Shown: positions 47,269 to 57,274 of the stretch, piece by piece
Layout: every line of letters begins with the position of its first letter
Numbering within the stretch: position 1 is the stretch's first letter
Source: Promethearchaeota archaeon
GTDB taxonomy: Archaea; Asgardarchaeota; Lokiarchaeia; Sigyniarchaeales; SOKP01
Direction of reading: 5' to 3'
Assembly (NCBI GenBank): GCA_016839765.1
Contig: JAEOTP010000043.1
Span: forward strand, 62,001 to 126,000
Length of the DNA stretch: 64,000 bases
Program-made: the position numbers and the translations under genes
The notes under the pieces: model-generated
The model's input: the letters and a program-made list of their open reading frames with translations, nothing else
Databases searched by the model: none
Told to the model about the DNA's origin: nothing

Positions 47269-48225
47269 TTGAAACGATTTAAATTATTAGCTTTAGTGAA
47301 AAATATCTACTACCTGAAAATAATGGATTTTTTAATTATATTTTCTTCCAAAGATACTGCTTCAATGAATATGTATGATAAATTATTAAATTCTGAGTCC
47401 TTTTCATTTGGAAATGCCGATTTCGAATGGAATGAAAAACCAGTTTTTAAATTAGAAAAATTTTTAATAGATCAGAATAAAAATTTATATCTCAATGATA
47501 TAGGGATATATCTTGGATTAACAGATGAGAGATTAATATTTTTAGATGAATTAAAATTAAATAAATCTGTTTTTAATCCTGATTTTCTCATATTTGCCAG
47601 CCGTCATACATCTAAGACAGCAAGACCGGCTCTATTAACCCATACTACGGGAAATTGGAGTGACAATATCGAATTTGGAGGACAACCACAAGAAATTTCT
47701 AAATCTAGTGCATTACTTCATAAGGCAGGATTTTTTTCTTTAATAGAACAAGCTACAATTTGGTCTTTAGAAAATTTTGTTATAGATATCGAAGTAACTC
47801 ATCATGGTCCTACAAGTTTAGAAAAACCTTTAATATACATGGAACTTGGTAGTAGTAAAAAAGAATGGGGAGATAATAACGCAGGTGAAATTCTTGCAAA
47901 TGCAATATTAAATACAATTTTTAAATATATACAATTTAAAGAAGGGAGTCAAAATAAAATTGGATTAGGCTTTGGTGGAACTCATTATGCTCCAAATTTG
48001 AATAGATTAATTAGAACAAAAAACATAGCTATATCATTCATTTGTCCAAAATATTTCATTCAAAACTTAAATCATGAAATGATAGAAAAAATGATTCGGA
48101 ATACATTTGAAGATATTGACTTTTTCATAATAGATTGGAAGGGTACAAATTCTGATGATAAAAAACATTTAATTCCAATGTTAGAAGAATTTGAAATTCC
48201 AATAAAAAAGACAAAAGATTTCTAA
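47269..48225 (+). CDS. dtdA: Archaeal D-aminoacyl-tRNA deacylase (DtdA/GEK1 family)
   Basis: SSKDTASMNMYDKLL, FASRHTSKTARPALLTHTTGNW, IEVTHHGPTSLEKPLIYMELGSSKKEW, GLGFGGTHYAP. Confidence 0.92.
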   Translation: MKRFKLLALVKNIYYLKIMDFLIIFSSKDTASMNMYDKLLNSESFSFGNADFEWNEKPVFKLEKFLIDQNKNLYLNDIGIYLGLTDERLIFLDELKLNKSVFNPDFLIFASRHTSKTARPALLTHTTGNWSDNIEFGGQPQEISKSSALLHKAGFFSLIEQATIWSLENFVIDIEVTHHGPTSLEKPLIYMELGSSKKEWGDNNAGEILANAILNTIFKYIQFKEGSQNKIGLGFGGTHYAPNLNRLIRTKNIAISFICPKYFIQNLNHEMIEKMIRNTFEDIDFFIIDWKGTNSDDKKHLIPMLEEFEIPIKKTKDF

Positions 48226-48248
48226 AAATAAGGTTAATAATAAGGAAG

Positions 48249-49181
48249 CTATTTCAGGTCTGCTTTTATTTTTTCGTAATATTTTACCAAATTCTTAAAT
48301 ACATAATGAGATGCAATATATCCTTGAGTCGCTGCTTTTTCTAATATCTTATTTAAGAATTCAGGATATTCAATGTTTCCTTCTACACTAACATTTAATT
48401 CTCGTATATTATAATAACTCCTCCAAAAAAGGGTAGGCCATTCAACTAAAGGACGAAGAGATTGATTGTATTTTTTATTACCAGTTTCACTCAGTTCTAA
48501 TTCCTTATCAGTTATGTAATAAATTAATTTTCTTTTCTTCGGTCTTTTAGCAACTTCACTTAATTCTGATTCCTTATCGGTGCCGTAATAAACGTATCGT
48601 ATCGTTCTTTTAATAATTCCATCCGTGATGATTTCTTTCAAAAATTTACGTAACCTTGGTAGAGTGATATCAATATTTACCTTTTTCAAATTTTCAAGAA
48701 TTTCTTTTTCTCTCAATCCATTTAACTTTATCCTTATATAACTTCTTGCAATTATATTGTATTTTAATGGTACTGAATCATGATCCAATTGATTATATTG
48801 TACTAAATCACCAAGAATCTTTTTTGCTACAATGTAATTTAAGAGTAATTGATCATGATTCGAAAAATCTTCTTTAAACTGCTTTGAATCATTAAAATAC
48901 AATTGAAATAAAGTAGTTAATAAAGATTTTATAGAATGAAACCCATCTTCAAAAGATAGTCTCACCTCATCTAATACTTTAATCCTATAATCAATATCTT
49001 GTAAAAACTTATCTTTTTCAACAGGGATTTGACGTACAAGATGGGGTTTTTTATTTAATTTTTTTAAATTTCCATCCCATTCCTTTTCAAATCGATAAGA
49101 TTGGGTTTTTGAGATTCCCGAGAGTTTGAAAACAACTTCATAAAGTTTATTTAGAAATCCTTCTTCATCAAGCTTTGTCAT
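48249..49181 (-). CDS. Hypothetical protein
   Basis: 310-aa ORF, no recognised motif; possible HTH-like segment EKEILENLKKVNIDITLPRLRKFLKEIITDGII. Confidence 0.6.
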   Translation of the reverse strand: MTKLDEEGFLNKLYEVVFKLSGISKTQSYRFEKEWDGNLKKLNKKPHLVRQIPVEKDKFLQDIDYRIKVLDEVRLSFEDGFHSIKSLLTTLFQLYFNDSKQFKEDFSNHDQLLLNYIVAKKILGDLVQYNQLDHDSVPLKYNIIARSYIRIKLNGLREKEILENLKKVNIDITLPRLRKFLKEIITDGIIKRTIRYVYYGTDKESELSEVAKRPKKRKLIYYITDKELELSETGNKKYNQSLRPLVEWPTLFWRSYYNIRELNVSVEGNIEYPEFLNKILEKAATQGYIASHYVFKNLVKYYEKIKADLK

Positions 49182-49423
49182 TCAATAAGAACCCTAACCT
49201 TATTCATTCAAAATTTAGTAGATTAATATTTATTAAACTCAAAAATTTTTAAATCTTCATTAGTTTATCAACAGAAAAAAATAATGTATTAATAATTAAA
49301 AACTAATTTATTTAAGGAATAGATAAAGTAATTTTCTTATTTTTATATCTAAAGTATTTTTCTTATACTAAAAGAAAAAAAAATAATAAATTTGAATAGA
49401 TTTTTATAAATTTATTAAGAACT

Positions 49424-49903
49424 TCACTTAATTTCAGTTGGTCTTCGAAATAATATAATAAGACTATATATACATATCGCAATTACAATACTATCAGCAA
49501 CTATACGCACTGGTAAGACTATACTACTATATCCTGCTATTGATAAGAAGACAACTGCCCGAATTCCAAGAATTAAAGTAAAACTTGCTAATATGAGGAC
49601 TATAATAGTGATAGCTTTACTTCTTTTAAGTACGAGTGTTAAAACACCGAAAGTTACTGAAAAAGCGAGATATATCACACCTATAATAATCATTCCTATT
49701 ACAAAAAATAGGCCAGCTAAAGCTGCCGCAATTCCAAACGCTATAGCTTCTGCGAGATTAGAGGCTGAAACGTCAATTCCAAAATTAAAAAGAACTGCTA
49801 ACGCATTAATCTCAGAAGGCATGAAAGCCATTACTAAAATAGTCATAGAACTTAAAAGTATAATGATACCAGCGACAATTTTTAGACTATCAACTACTGC
49901 CAT
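49424..49903 (-). CDS. Hypothetical four-TM membrane protein
   Basis: Hydrophobic segments throughout. Confidence 0.6.
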   Translation of the reverse strand: MAVVDSLKIVAGIIILLSSMTILVMAFMPSEINALAVLFNFGIDVSASNLAEAIAFGIAAALAGLFFVIGMIIIGVIYLAFSVTFGVLTLVLKRSKAITIIVLILASFTLILGIRAVVFLSIAGYSSIVLPVRIVADSIVIAICIYSLIILFRRPTEIK

Positions 49904-50117
49904 ACTAAATAATCACTTTCTTTTTATTTTGTTAAAACTTAAAAATTGAAATTTTATAAAAATAATTTAAGATACATCTTAATTTATAAATTTCTAAAAA
50001 AATGTTAAAATTAAATTTTTCTCGGGCTAGATAGAAAATAAATTGAAATAATAAATTTTTATGACATATTAAATAATTTTAGATCATAGAATCAAAACAA
50101 AATAAAAGGTTAGAATT

Positions 50118-50498
50118 TTGAGAATTGACCATATTGCCGTTGCTTCTAACTCAGAAAACTCCTCTGATAAATTCTTTATTGATTTATTAGGATTAAGAAA
50201 AGTTAGAACTTTTATAGTTAATGAAAATCTGATGGAAAAATTTTTTGGAGTTAAAAAAGAACAGGAAATAATAAGATATTCTGACGAAAAAATCGATATA
50301 GAAGTATTTATTACTAAAGATAATAGCAATGTTAAAGATATTTTCACTCATTCTTGTTTAATTATTGAAGATAGAGATAGATTAGTGTCTAAAGCAAGAT
50401 TAATGGGTTATGATGTAATTAAAGTACCACGAGAAAATAGTGATATTTACTATCTTTTCATTAAAGACTCCTATGGAAATTTATATGAAATTAAATAA
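50118..50498 (+). CDS. Glyoxalase/methylmalonyl-CoA epimerase-like (VOC) protein
   Basis: MRIDHIAVASNSENSSDKFFIDLLGLRKV...YYLFIKDSYGNLYEI. Confidence 0.75.
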   Translation: MRIDHIAVASNSENSSDKFFIDLLGLRKVRTFIVNENLMEKFFGVKKEQEIIRYSDEKIDIEVFITKDNSNVKDIFTHSCLIIEDRDRLVSKARLMGYDVIKVPRENSDIYYLFIKDSYGNLYEIK

Positions 50499-50556
50499 CA
50501 GTAAAACTTTTTAGTCTGAATAATTATTTGAGGAATAGGATAGGATTATTAACTTT

Positions 50557-51366
50557 TTGCCTTATGAATGGAGGAAACTAAAAATGCCAAAATCTTACAA
50601 GCTAAAACTTATACTAGGGGGGGCTAAAGGCTCAGGAAAAACTTCATTCATAAATAACAATGTTGAAAATGATACACCAATTGGAGTTTCCTTTAAACCT
50701 ATAGAATGTTATGCAAATGAATCTGATTCCTATAAATTTGTTATTTGGGACTTAAAAGATAGAGATCGCTTCAAGTTTTTATTCCCATTATTTTGTAGAG
50801 GCGCTTGTGCAGGATTGTTATGTTTTGATATATCAAATAGAAATTCTTTCCTTGAATTGGAAAGTTGGATAAAACTTTTTAAAGAAAGTGCTGGAAATAT
50901 TCCAATTGTTTTAATTGGAACTAAAAATGATTTACAGAGACAAGTCTCAGATGAAGAAATTAAGAAAGTAATTCATCAATTTCACTTAGAAGGTGTATTT
51001 TTTACATCGATTTACGAGGAGAATGATAAAAAAATAGAGATTTTTAAGTATATTGTAGAAAAATTAGAACCTGATTATCCAATAGAAAATTTTACTTTAT
51101 TTACTCCAAAACAACTTGATTCAGAAGAATTTAAAAATTTTGTTAATTACTTTTCAAGATGTCCAATTTGTAAAAAGGAAAATCATTTTGAAAGTTTAAA
51201 GAACCTCTATTTAAGTAGAGATCCAAAAGTAATTGATTTAAAAGAACAATTAGTATATCTTCTTTGTAATTTGGAGGTTTTTAACAGAAAAAATTTAAAA
51301 AATCTATCAATTGGAATACCCTGTTGTAATTGTTATAAAAGCATTTTTGAAGAGAATTACTGTTGA
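50557..51366 (+). CDS. Divergent Ras-like GTPase with C-terminal cysteine-rich (putative zinc-binding) domain
   Basis: LILGGAKGSGKTSF, VIWDLKDRDRF, GLLCFDISNRNSF, VLIGTKNDL; C-terminal CPICKKE...PCCNCYKSIFEENYC. Confidence 0.85.
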   Translation: MPYEWRKLKMPKSYKLKLILGGAKGSGKTSFINNNVENDTPIGVSFKPIECYANESDSYKFVIWDLKDRDRFKFLFPLFCRGACAGLLCFDISNRNSFLELESWIKLFKESAGNIPIVLIGTKNDLQRQVSDEEIKKVIHQFHLEGVFFTSIYEENDKKIEIFKYIVEKLEPDYPIENFTLFTPKQLDSEEFKNFVNYFSRCPICKKENHFESLKNLYLSRDPKVIDLKEQLVYLLCNLEVFNRKNLKNLSIGIPCCNCYKSIFEENYC

Positions 51367-51778
51367 TTTTTTAGAATTCCTGAATATTTAATAATTTTAA
51401 AATGATCAAAAGCTAATTTTTTAGAATGTAACTCCTCTAATTTAACAATTTCAATAGTAGCCGCGTCATCTTTTGCGAGAGGTTTCTCGTTTTTAGATGC
51501 TGGTTCACACAAAAATGCAACTGTTACGTTATGACCCCTTGGATCTCTTTTGGGATTTGAAAAAACTCCAACTTTTTTATTTTCACTTTAATATTTGTTT
51601 CTTCATAAGCTTCTCGAATACACGCATTTTCAACTGTCTCTCCGATATTAACAAAACCACCAGGTAAAGCTAGTTCTCCTTGAAAGGGAGGATTTTTTCT
51701 ACGAATTAGAACAATTTTATCTTTCACATAAATAATCAGGGCATCAACAGTTAGGAGTGGAGTTTCTGGTTTTGGCAT
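51357..51778 (-). pseudogene. NUDIX hydrolase (ADP-ribose pyrophosphatase-like), frameshifted
   Basis: N-terminal frame has the Nudix box GGFVNIGETVENACIREAYEETNIKV. The other frame continues as VGVFSNPKRDPRGHNVTVAFLCEPASKNEKPLAKDDAATIEIVKLEELHSKKLAFDHFKIIKYSGILKNQQ*. The shift lies near the A6/T6 run at about 51570-51585. Confidence 0.85.
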
Positions 51779-51810
51779 TAAATAAATATACCTCCCAATA
51801 TTACTGTAAT

Positions 51811-52617
51811 TTACTCATCCCATACAGGGGAGTGTAATAAATGTTCTATACGCGTGCGTCTAGGGCGTACGAATCTTGTATGACCCTCTTTGCGTTCTAA
51901 AAGAAGTGTTTTTTCTAGATTAGTCGAATTCACCATATATACTTCTAGATCTCCCTCATGAAGGAAGATATGATTAAAGCATGGAGTATCATCAGCACGG
52001 ACTTTTTTTGATGTAGAGGTACCACAATAGAGGAAAGTTGTAGGTCCTATCACATAGGCATGAGGTACATGGCGATGACCCATTAAGACCAAATCAATTT
52101 CGAATAATTGAGTAAACTCCAGTAACTCCCCCGCATCTTTAACAGTTGTGAACTTTTGACCAGACATTGGAATTGGAATTAAATGATGATGAAGTGCAAT
52201 AACTCTATTTTCTAAAACTCTGTTAAATTGGCGGCCGAGCCAGTCTAACTGTTCATCTCCGCATTCTCCATGACCGATGTCATCTCTAGCACTACAGATT
52301 CCTACTAAAAGGGTATCTTTTTCATCTAAAATGATTTTAGAGCGTCTAGGGCCAATTATTTTCTCAAAGTAAATTAATCCTGAATTCTTTGCATCATGAT
52401 TTCCTGGAACTGCCATGAATTTAGTAATCTCTTTAATTCGCTTCAAAAATGGTGAAAATGATTTAAACTGAACAGTTCTTCCCTTATGTACTATATCTCC
52501 TGTACATACTACTACATCAGGGTGAGAAATTTCTATGTATTTAATTACATTCTCCATGTATTCGGGAACAAATTCACTTCCATAATGAAGATCGGAAATG
52601 TGAATAATTTCAACCAA
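51811..52617 (-). CDS. Calcineurin-like metallophosphoesterase (Icc-like)
   Basis: IIHISDLHYGS, VVCTGDIVHKG, VPGNHDAKN, ALHHHLIP, MGHRHVP. Confidence 0.9.
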   Translation of the reverse strand: MVEIIHISDLHYGSEFVPEYMENVIKYIEISHPDVVVCTGDIVHKGRTVQFKSFSPFLKRIKEITKFMAVPGNHDAKNSGLIYFEKIIGPRRSKIILDEKDTLLVGICSARDDIGHGECGDEQLDWLGRQFNRVLENRVIALHHHLIPIPMSGQKFTTVKDAGELLEFTQLFEIDLVLMGHRHVPHAYVIGPTTFLYCGTSTSKKVRADDTPCFNHIFLHEGDLEVYMVNSTNLEKTLLLERKEGHTRFVRPRRTRIEHLLHSPVWDE

Positions 52618-52765
52618 AATTTAACACCTTTATATATTTCCTCTTCAGAAAAAATAATTTTTAAGTTTTAATAACTTAAGAATTAAATAATAAGTTCTTA
52701 ATTTAAAATATTTTTAATGAGAATAATTTAGCCTTAAAAATAAATTATATAGAAATTGTTTAATT

Positions 52766-52921
52766 TCAGTTAAATTTTTTGATGGAACTTAAATCTTTTT
52801 GAGTTTGGAATATATTATTTAAAATTTTTTTATCTCTACATTCAATACACATATCATTTACTTTTAAAATTCGAATTTGTCCACATTCGGTGCAAAAGAA
52901 TTCTTGAAAGATTGGTTTCAT
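52766..52921 (-). CDS. Small zinc-ribbon protein (51 aa)
   Basis: Manual translation MKPIFQEFFCTECGQIRILKVNDMCIECRDKKILNNIFQTQKDLSSIKKFN*; two CxxC pairs. Not in ORF track. Confidence 0.75.
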   Translation of the reverse strand: MKPIFQEFFCTECGQIRILKVNDMCIECRDKKILNNIFQTQKDLSSIKKFN

Positions 52922-53229
52922 TACATCACCATTTTTATTATCATAATAAGTTGAAGAATTTTTTCAATTTCCATATTTCTTTGATTAATTATGTAAATAA
53001 TTGATTTTTCAAGAGGAATTTGAGAAACTTCATATTTTAATTTTAATCCTCTTTTCTAGTACTTAAAATCTCTTTATACACTTTTTATCAATTTTAATTC
53101 ATCTAAACTTATATGAATAATACATTTACAAAGATATAAGCAATTTCGCCATAAGATATAGATGCTATATATTCTACATAGAAAATATTTGATGATTAAT
53201 TATTCCTTTTTTATTATCCTTATTTATTA

Positions 53230-56220
53230 TTATCCTTTTTTATTAAAAAATAGTTTTTTAAAGAAGTGCTTTACTACTGTGTCTGTATTTGCAAATTTCT
53301 TTTCAATAAATCCTTGACCATAATCGTATTTTCCGCCCCCTTTACCTTTTAAAAAGCTAGTCTCCTCTTTTATAAAATTTCCCATATGAAAATCTGAATT
53401 TTTTGCAGCTATCGTATCAATCATCCCTGTAATAGCTGTTCCTTTATCATTTTCATTAAAGAAGAGAGTAATTACATTATCTGAATATTTTAAAATATTA
53501 GAGCTAATATTTTGAACTTCTTTTTGATCTAAATTATTGAAGGTAGCAGTTACTAACTTTGAGTTTCCAAAAGATTTAGCATTCTTAATTAGGCTTTCTA
53601 TGTAATCCGTACTTAAATATTTTTTAACTCGATTTAATTTTATCTTTGTTTCATTCCATTCAGAGTAGAATTTCTTAATTTTTGAAGATACTTTTTCTTT
53701 CCTAACATTGAGAAGTCGTGATAATTCTGTTAGTATATCTCCTTCAAAATCTTCTTTTGAAGTTAATTCTAAATCTTCTTTATTATATTTGCCAGATTGG
53801 AGAGCTTTATTTAACTTTTTCCATTTATCTATTAATTCATTTACCCGTCCTACGATACTTGTTTGAGGAACTCTTAATATAGTTTCTAATTCCTTAATAG
53901 CGCTAGCTTCAAGTTTCTTGAGTTCTTCAGTCGCTTTTCCTGCGGTAAAGGTTAATCTTACAATTCCATCTTGAATTTTTTGTGATTTGGTAATTTTTAT
54001 TTTTCCAGTTTCAGAGGTGTTATTTAAATGGGTACCTCCACATGCCTCTACATCAATTCCTGGGACTTCTACTATCCTTAAATACTTCCCAGGAACAGCA
54101 CCACCTTGATAGATTGACATACCATACTCCCGTTCAGCTTCTGATCGTGGTATAAATGATAACTTTAAATCAATTTTTTTATCAACTATTTCATTAGCTT
54201 TATTTTCTATTTCTGTAAGTTTATCATCAGGAATCTGATTATAATGAGTAATATCTAAGTGAGAATTTTTGAGTGTTTTTTTTGCTCCAGCTTGATTCAC
54301 ATGTTCTCCTAGGATTATTCTTGCTGCTGCATTGACAATATGAGTCGCTGTATGATGTTGAGAGAGTTGAGTTCTCCATCCTTTTTCTACTTCTATTTTA
54401 ACGATATCTGCTTCCTTGAATGTTGGTTCTTTTTCCATTACATGGACAATATAATTTCCTTGTTTAAAGACTCCTTTAAATGATTCTCCATTTATTGTTC
54501 CAATATCATGTAGTTGGCCTCCTGAAGTTGGATAGGCTACAGATTGATCCAATATCACATATTTATCAATAATTTTAAGTACCTTAGCTTCATTGGAAAT
54601 TTCATTATAATCATAATAGTAAAGAGATTTAGTTTCGGGAATTCCAGACAAATCTAATTCAATTTCCTTTTCAGTAGCATGGATTTGTTCCTGTTTTTCA
54701 TGCCTTTCAACAACTAGGCTATAGAAATCATCGGGTATTTTTATTGAAATTCCATAGTTCTTTGCTGACTCTTTGACCAACTCTGGACTAATACCCTTGG
54801 AGTCATATAATTCTATTAATTTTTCTGTTGATAATATTCCTTTCTTCAGTTCTTTATCTAAAATTCGTTTTGCTTCTTTCTTGTTCAAATAATACTTTTC
54901 TTTTTCGAAATCCAAGATTTCTTTAATTTCATCTAAATGTAAGGAAAGCTCTGGAAATAATTCCTTTAATTCTAACGCATGCCAAGTACAGACATCTGCC
55001 ACATCTATATTCCATTGGAACTGATCAATAAAACTTATAGCACGTCTGAAAATAACTCTTAAATTATACCCGCCTCCTACATTTGAAGGGAGTTTTCCAT
55101 CATTAATAGCAAAAAGTAAACTTCTCGCATGCTCAGCAATAGAATAAATCGCTGTCATTGGCAAAATATTGTTTTTTAAATCATTTACCTTAAACCCCAG
55201 TTCATTGGCGACTTTTTGCCATGCAGCATCCATATCCTCAACTTCATCAATATTTAAATAAGCAGAATACTTTGAAAATTCATTATATAAATCTAAGTCT
55301 AACTTAATTTTAGTAATTTCTCTTAATTTATGAATTACTTGAGGAAATGTTGCCTCATACATATTTGGAGTCCCTTGAGAAAACCAAGAAACTCTTTCTT
55401 GACCCATTCCCATATCAAGGACTTTTAGTTTTAGTTCTCGTGGGCCTTCAGGAGTTTGTTCATACATTGTGTATACTTGATTAAATAGTTCTACTCCCCG
55501 ACTAAAGAATTCTAGAGAACACCCAAATGAACCACCACCAGCCCATGAATCTTCATGAATAGTTATCTCTTCTTTAGCTAATCCTACACCTTCATAGATA
55601 AAATAATGTATATCCATAAAGAGTTCTCCTTGATTCCATTCTTCTGGTGGAACAAAGGTATGCTGACCAATCATCACGAATCCTGTACAATGACTCCCAG
55701 TAACTCCCACATTTTCTATATCATTGAACCTTAAACAGAATTGGGGTATTATCAACTTTTTAGCTGGGGGTTCAACTTCACCAGTAATTACATATGGTTG
55801 AAAAGCAGAAATTGAAGCTATTGTGAATTCAGAAGTAGGATTCCACCTTGCTACACATGGATATCTATTAATGGGCTTATAACCTCTGGGTTCCAAGATT
55901 TCCACAATTTTTTTCCATACTCCTATAAATGAAAGTTTGACTTGTGAAGGATTATCAACAACTACTTGAAAGCCACCAGAACATGTAGGATCACCGCATA
56001 CTTTTCTTTCTTTAAGTACGGTCCAGAAAAAAGTACCACAACAATCACATTGCTTTCTTATATATCCTAATGCTTGAAGTTCCTCCGTGGGAAAAAAATC
56101 ATCAGGTTTTTTAGAAGCAATTTCTTTAAAGATAGATTTTAATTGCTTGTCAGTTTGAGCTTTCTTAAGTTCTTTCTGGTCCTTATCTGATAGCATCGCA
56201 TTCAATAATGGTTTTTTCAA
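53230..56220 (-). CDS. alaS: Alanyl-tRNA synthetase, archaeal type
   Basis: CCGTFFWTVLKERKVCGDPTCSGGF, HTATHIVNAAARIILGEHVNQAGAKK, VEACGGTHLNNTSETGKIKI, KGKGGGKYDYGQGF. Confidence 0.96.
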   Translation of the reverse strand: MKKPLLNAMLSDKDQKELKKAQTDKQLKSIFKEIASKKPDDFFPTEELQALGYIRKQCDCCGTFFWTVLKERKVCGDPTCSGGFQVVVDNPSQVKLSFIGVWKKIVEILEPRGYKPINRYPCVARWNPTSEFTIASISAFQPYVITGEVEPPAKKLIIPQFCLRFNDIENVGVTGSHCTGFVMIGQHTFVPPEEWNQGELFMDIHYFIYEGVGLAKEEITIHEDSWAGGGSFGCSLEFFSRGVELFNQVYTMYEQTPEGPRELKLKVLDMGMGQERVSWFSQGTPNMYEATFPQVIHKLREITKIKLDLDLYNEFSKYSAYLNIDEVEDMDAAWQKVANELGFKVNDLKNNILPMTAIYSIAEHARSLLFAINDGKLPSNVGGGYNLRVIFRRAISFIDQFQWNIDVADVCTWHALELKELFPELSLHLDEIKEILDFEKEKYYLNKKEAKRILDKELKKGILSTEKLIELYDSKGISPELVKESAKNYGISIKIPDDFYSLVVERHEKQEQIHATEKEIELDLSGIPETKSLYYYDYNEISNEAKVLKIIDKYVILDQSVAYPTSGGQLHDIGTINGESFKGVFKQGNYIVHVMEKEPTFKEADIVKIEVEKGWRTQLSQHHTATHIVNAAARIILGEHVNQAGAKKTLKNSHLDITHYNQIPDDKLTEIENKANEIVDKKIDLKLSFIPRSEAEREYGMSIYQGGAVPGKYLRIVEVPGIDVEACGGTHLNNTSETGKIKITKSQKIQDGIVRLTFTAGKATEELKKLEASAIKELETILRVPQTSIVGRVNELIDKWKKLNKALQSGKYNKEDLELTSKEDFEGDILTELSRLLNVRKEKVSSKIKKFYSEWNETKIKLNRVKKYLSTDYIESLIKNAKSFGNSKLVTATFNNLDQKEVQNISSNILKYSDNVITLFFNENDKGTAITGMIDTIAAKNSDFHMGNFIKEETSFLKGKGGGKYDYGQGFIEKKFANTDTVVKHFFKKLFFNKKG

Positions 56221-56395
56221 TTTTAATTCATGTATTAAATGAATAAATATGCATTCTCCAAAAACTTTTTGTTTAATTGAATTAAATCCTTAATTTTTAT
56301 ACTTGACATTAAAGTAAAAATTTTTATTTACATAAGAATTGAATTTATTTGCAAAAAAAATTTAGTCTTGAATTAAAAATTGAGGTAGAAATCAA

Positions 56396-56698
56396 ATGGC
56401 TCATATTTTAGTTACGGCATTTAATCCCCCAAACAAGTCAAAGGAATTATTAAAAGTTTATATGTCAAAAGATAAACCTGCATACCCCGATTTCGTAAAA
56501 AAAATACATCATTGGACATCAATGTCTTCAGATGGTCGACATAAAGTCTATGCAGTATATGAATGTCCAGATGATAAAATAATGGAGACTATGAAAGCTA
56601 TATCTAGAAGATATATTATATATGCTTCAGTAGAAGGTTACAGATATTATGGCGAAATATTATTTGATGCTGAGGAAGCTATGAAACTTTTATTTTAA
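56396..56698 (+). CDS. Conserved hypothetical small protein
   Basis: 100-aa compact ORF; MAHILVTAFNPPNKSKELLKVYMSK...YRYYGEILFDAEEAMKLL. Confidence 0.65.
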   Translation: MAHILVTAFNPPNKSKELLKVYMSKDKPAYPDFVKKIHHWTSMSSDGRHKVYAVYECPDDKIMETMKAISRRYIIYASVEGYRYYGEILFDAEEAMKLLF

Positions 56699-56723
56699 TA
56701 ATAAATTATAAATCACTTTTTTT

Positions 56724-57188
56724 TTATAATTCTAAAACTTGAAGTCTTGAATATCCATCTTTTATAAAATCATAATCAAGAAGTTCAAGTTTTTCAGGTA
56801 TTATTTTTAGGATTAATTTTCTCTTTCCTCGGACAATCTTTTGCGCTTTTTTGAATCCATCATCTCCTTCTTTTAAAAAAATTAATTTTTCTCTTCCAGA
56901 TGCTGTAATTTGCATTCCTTGTATTTTTCCTTCTGACATTGGCGTATAGATGCCAATACTAACAATTAGATTTTCTTTAATATTTTCAACTTTCTTTCCA
57001 GGAGCAGGCCCTACATATATATGAAAATTATCAGTATTTTTTTCGATATAAAAGTCCATTGGAGTTGCTCTTGGTACATTCTTTGAGCAAGTACACAATA
57101 CAAGAACCTTTCTTTTCTCTAAAAACATTCGAATCTCCTTTCTCAATTCATTTTCTGGCATTCTATTGCTCATAATAAATTCAACCAT
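56724..57188 (-). CDS. Pyridoxamine 5'-phosphate oxidase-like FMN-binding protein
   Basis: FLEKRKVLVLCTCSKNVPRATPMDFYIEKNTDNFHIYVGPAPGKKVENIKENLIVSIGI. Confidence 0.8.
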   Translation of the reverse strand: MVEFIMSNRMPENELRKEIRMFLEKRKVLVLCTCSKNVPRATPMDFYIEKNTDNFHIYVGPAPGKKVENIKENLIVSIGIYTPMSEGKIQGMQITASGREKLIFLKEGDDGFKKAQKIVRGKRKLILKIIPEKLELLDYDFIKDGYSRLQVLEL

Positions 57189-57274
57189 TTAATTTAATGC
57201 AATTAAATTATTAATTTATAATACAAGAAAATTGAGAAATTTTTAAAAGTTTTTTAATGCTAATTGAAAAAAAG

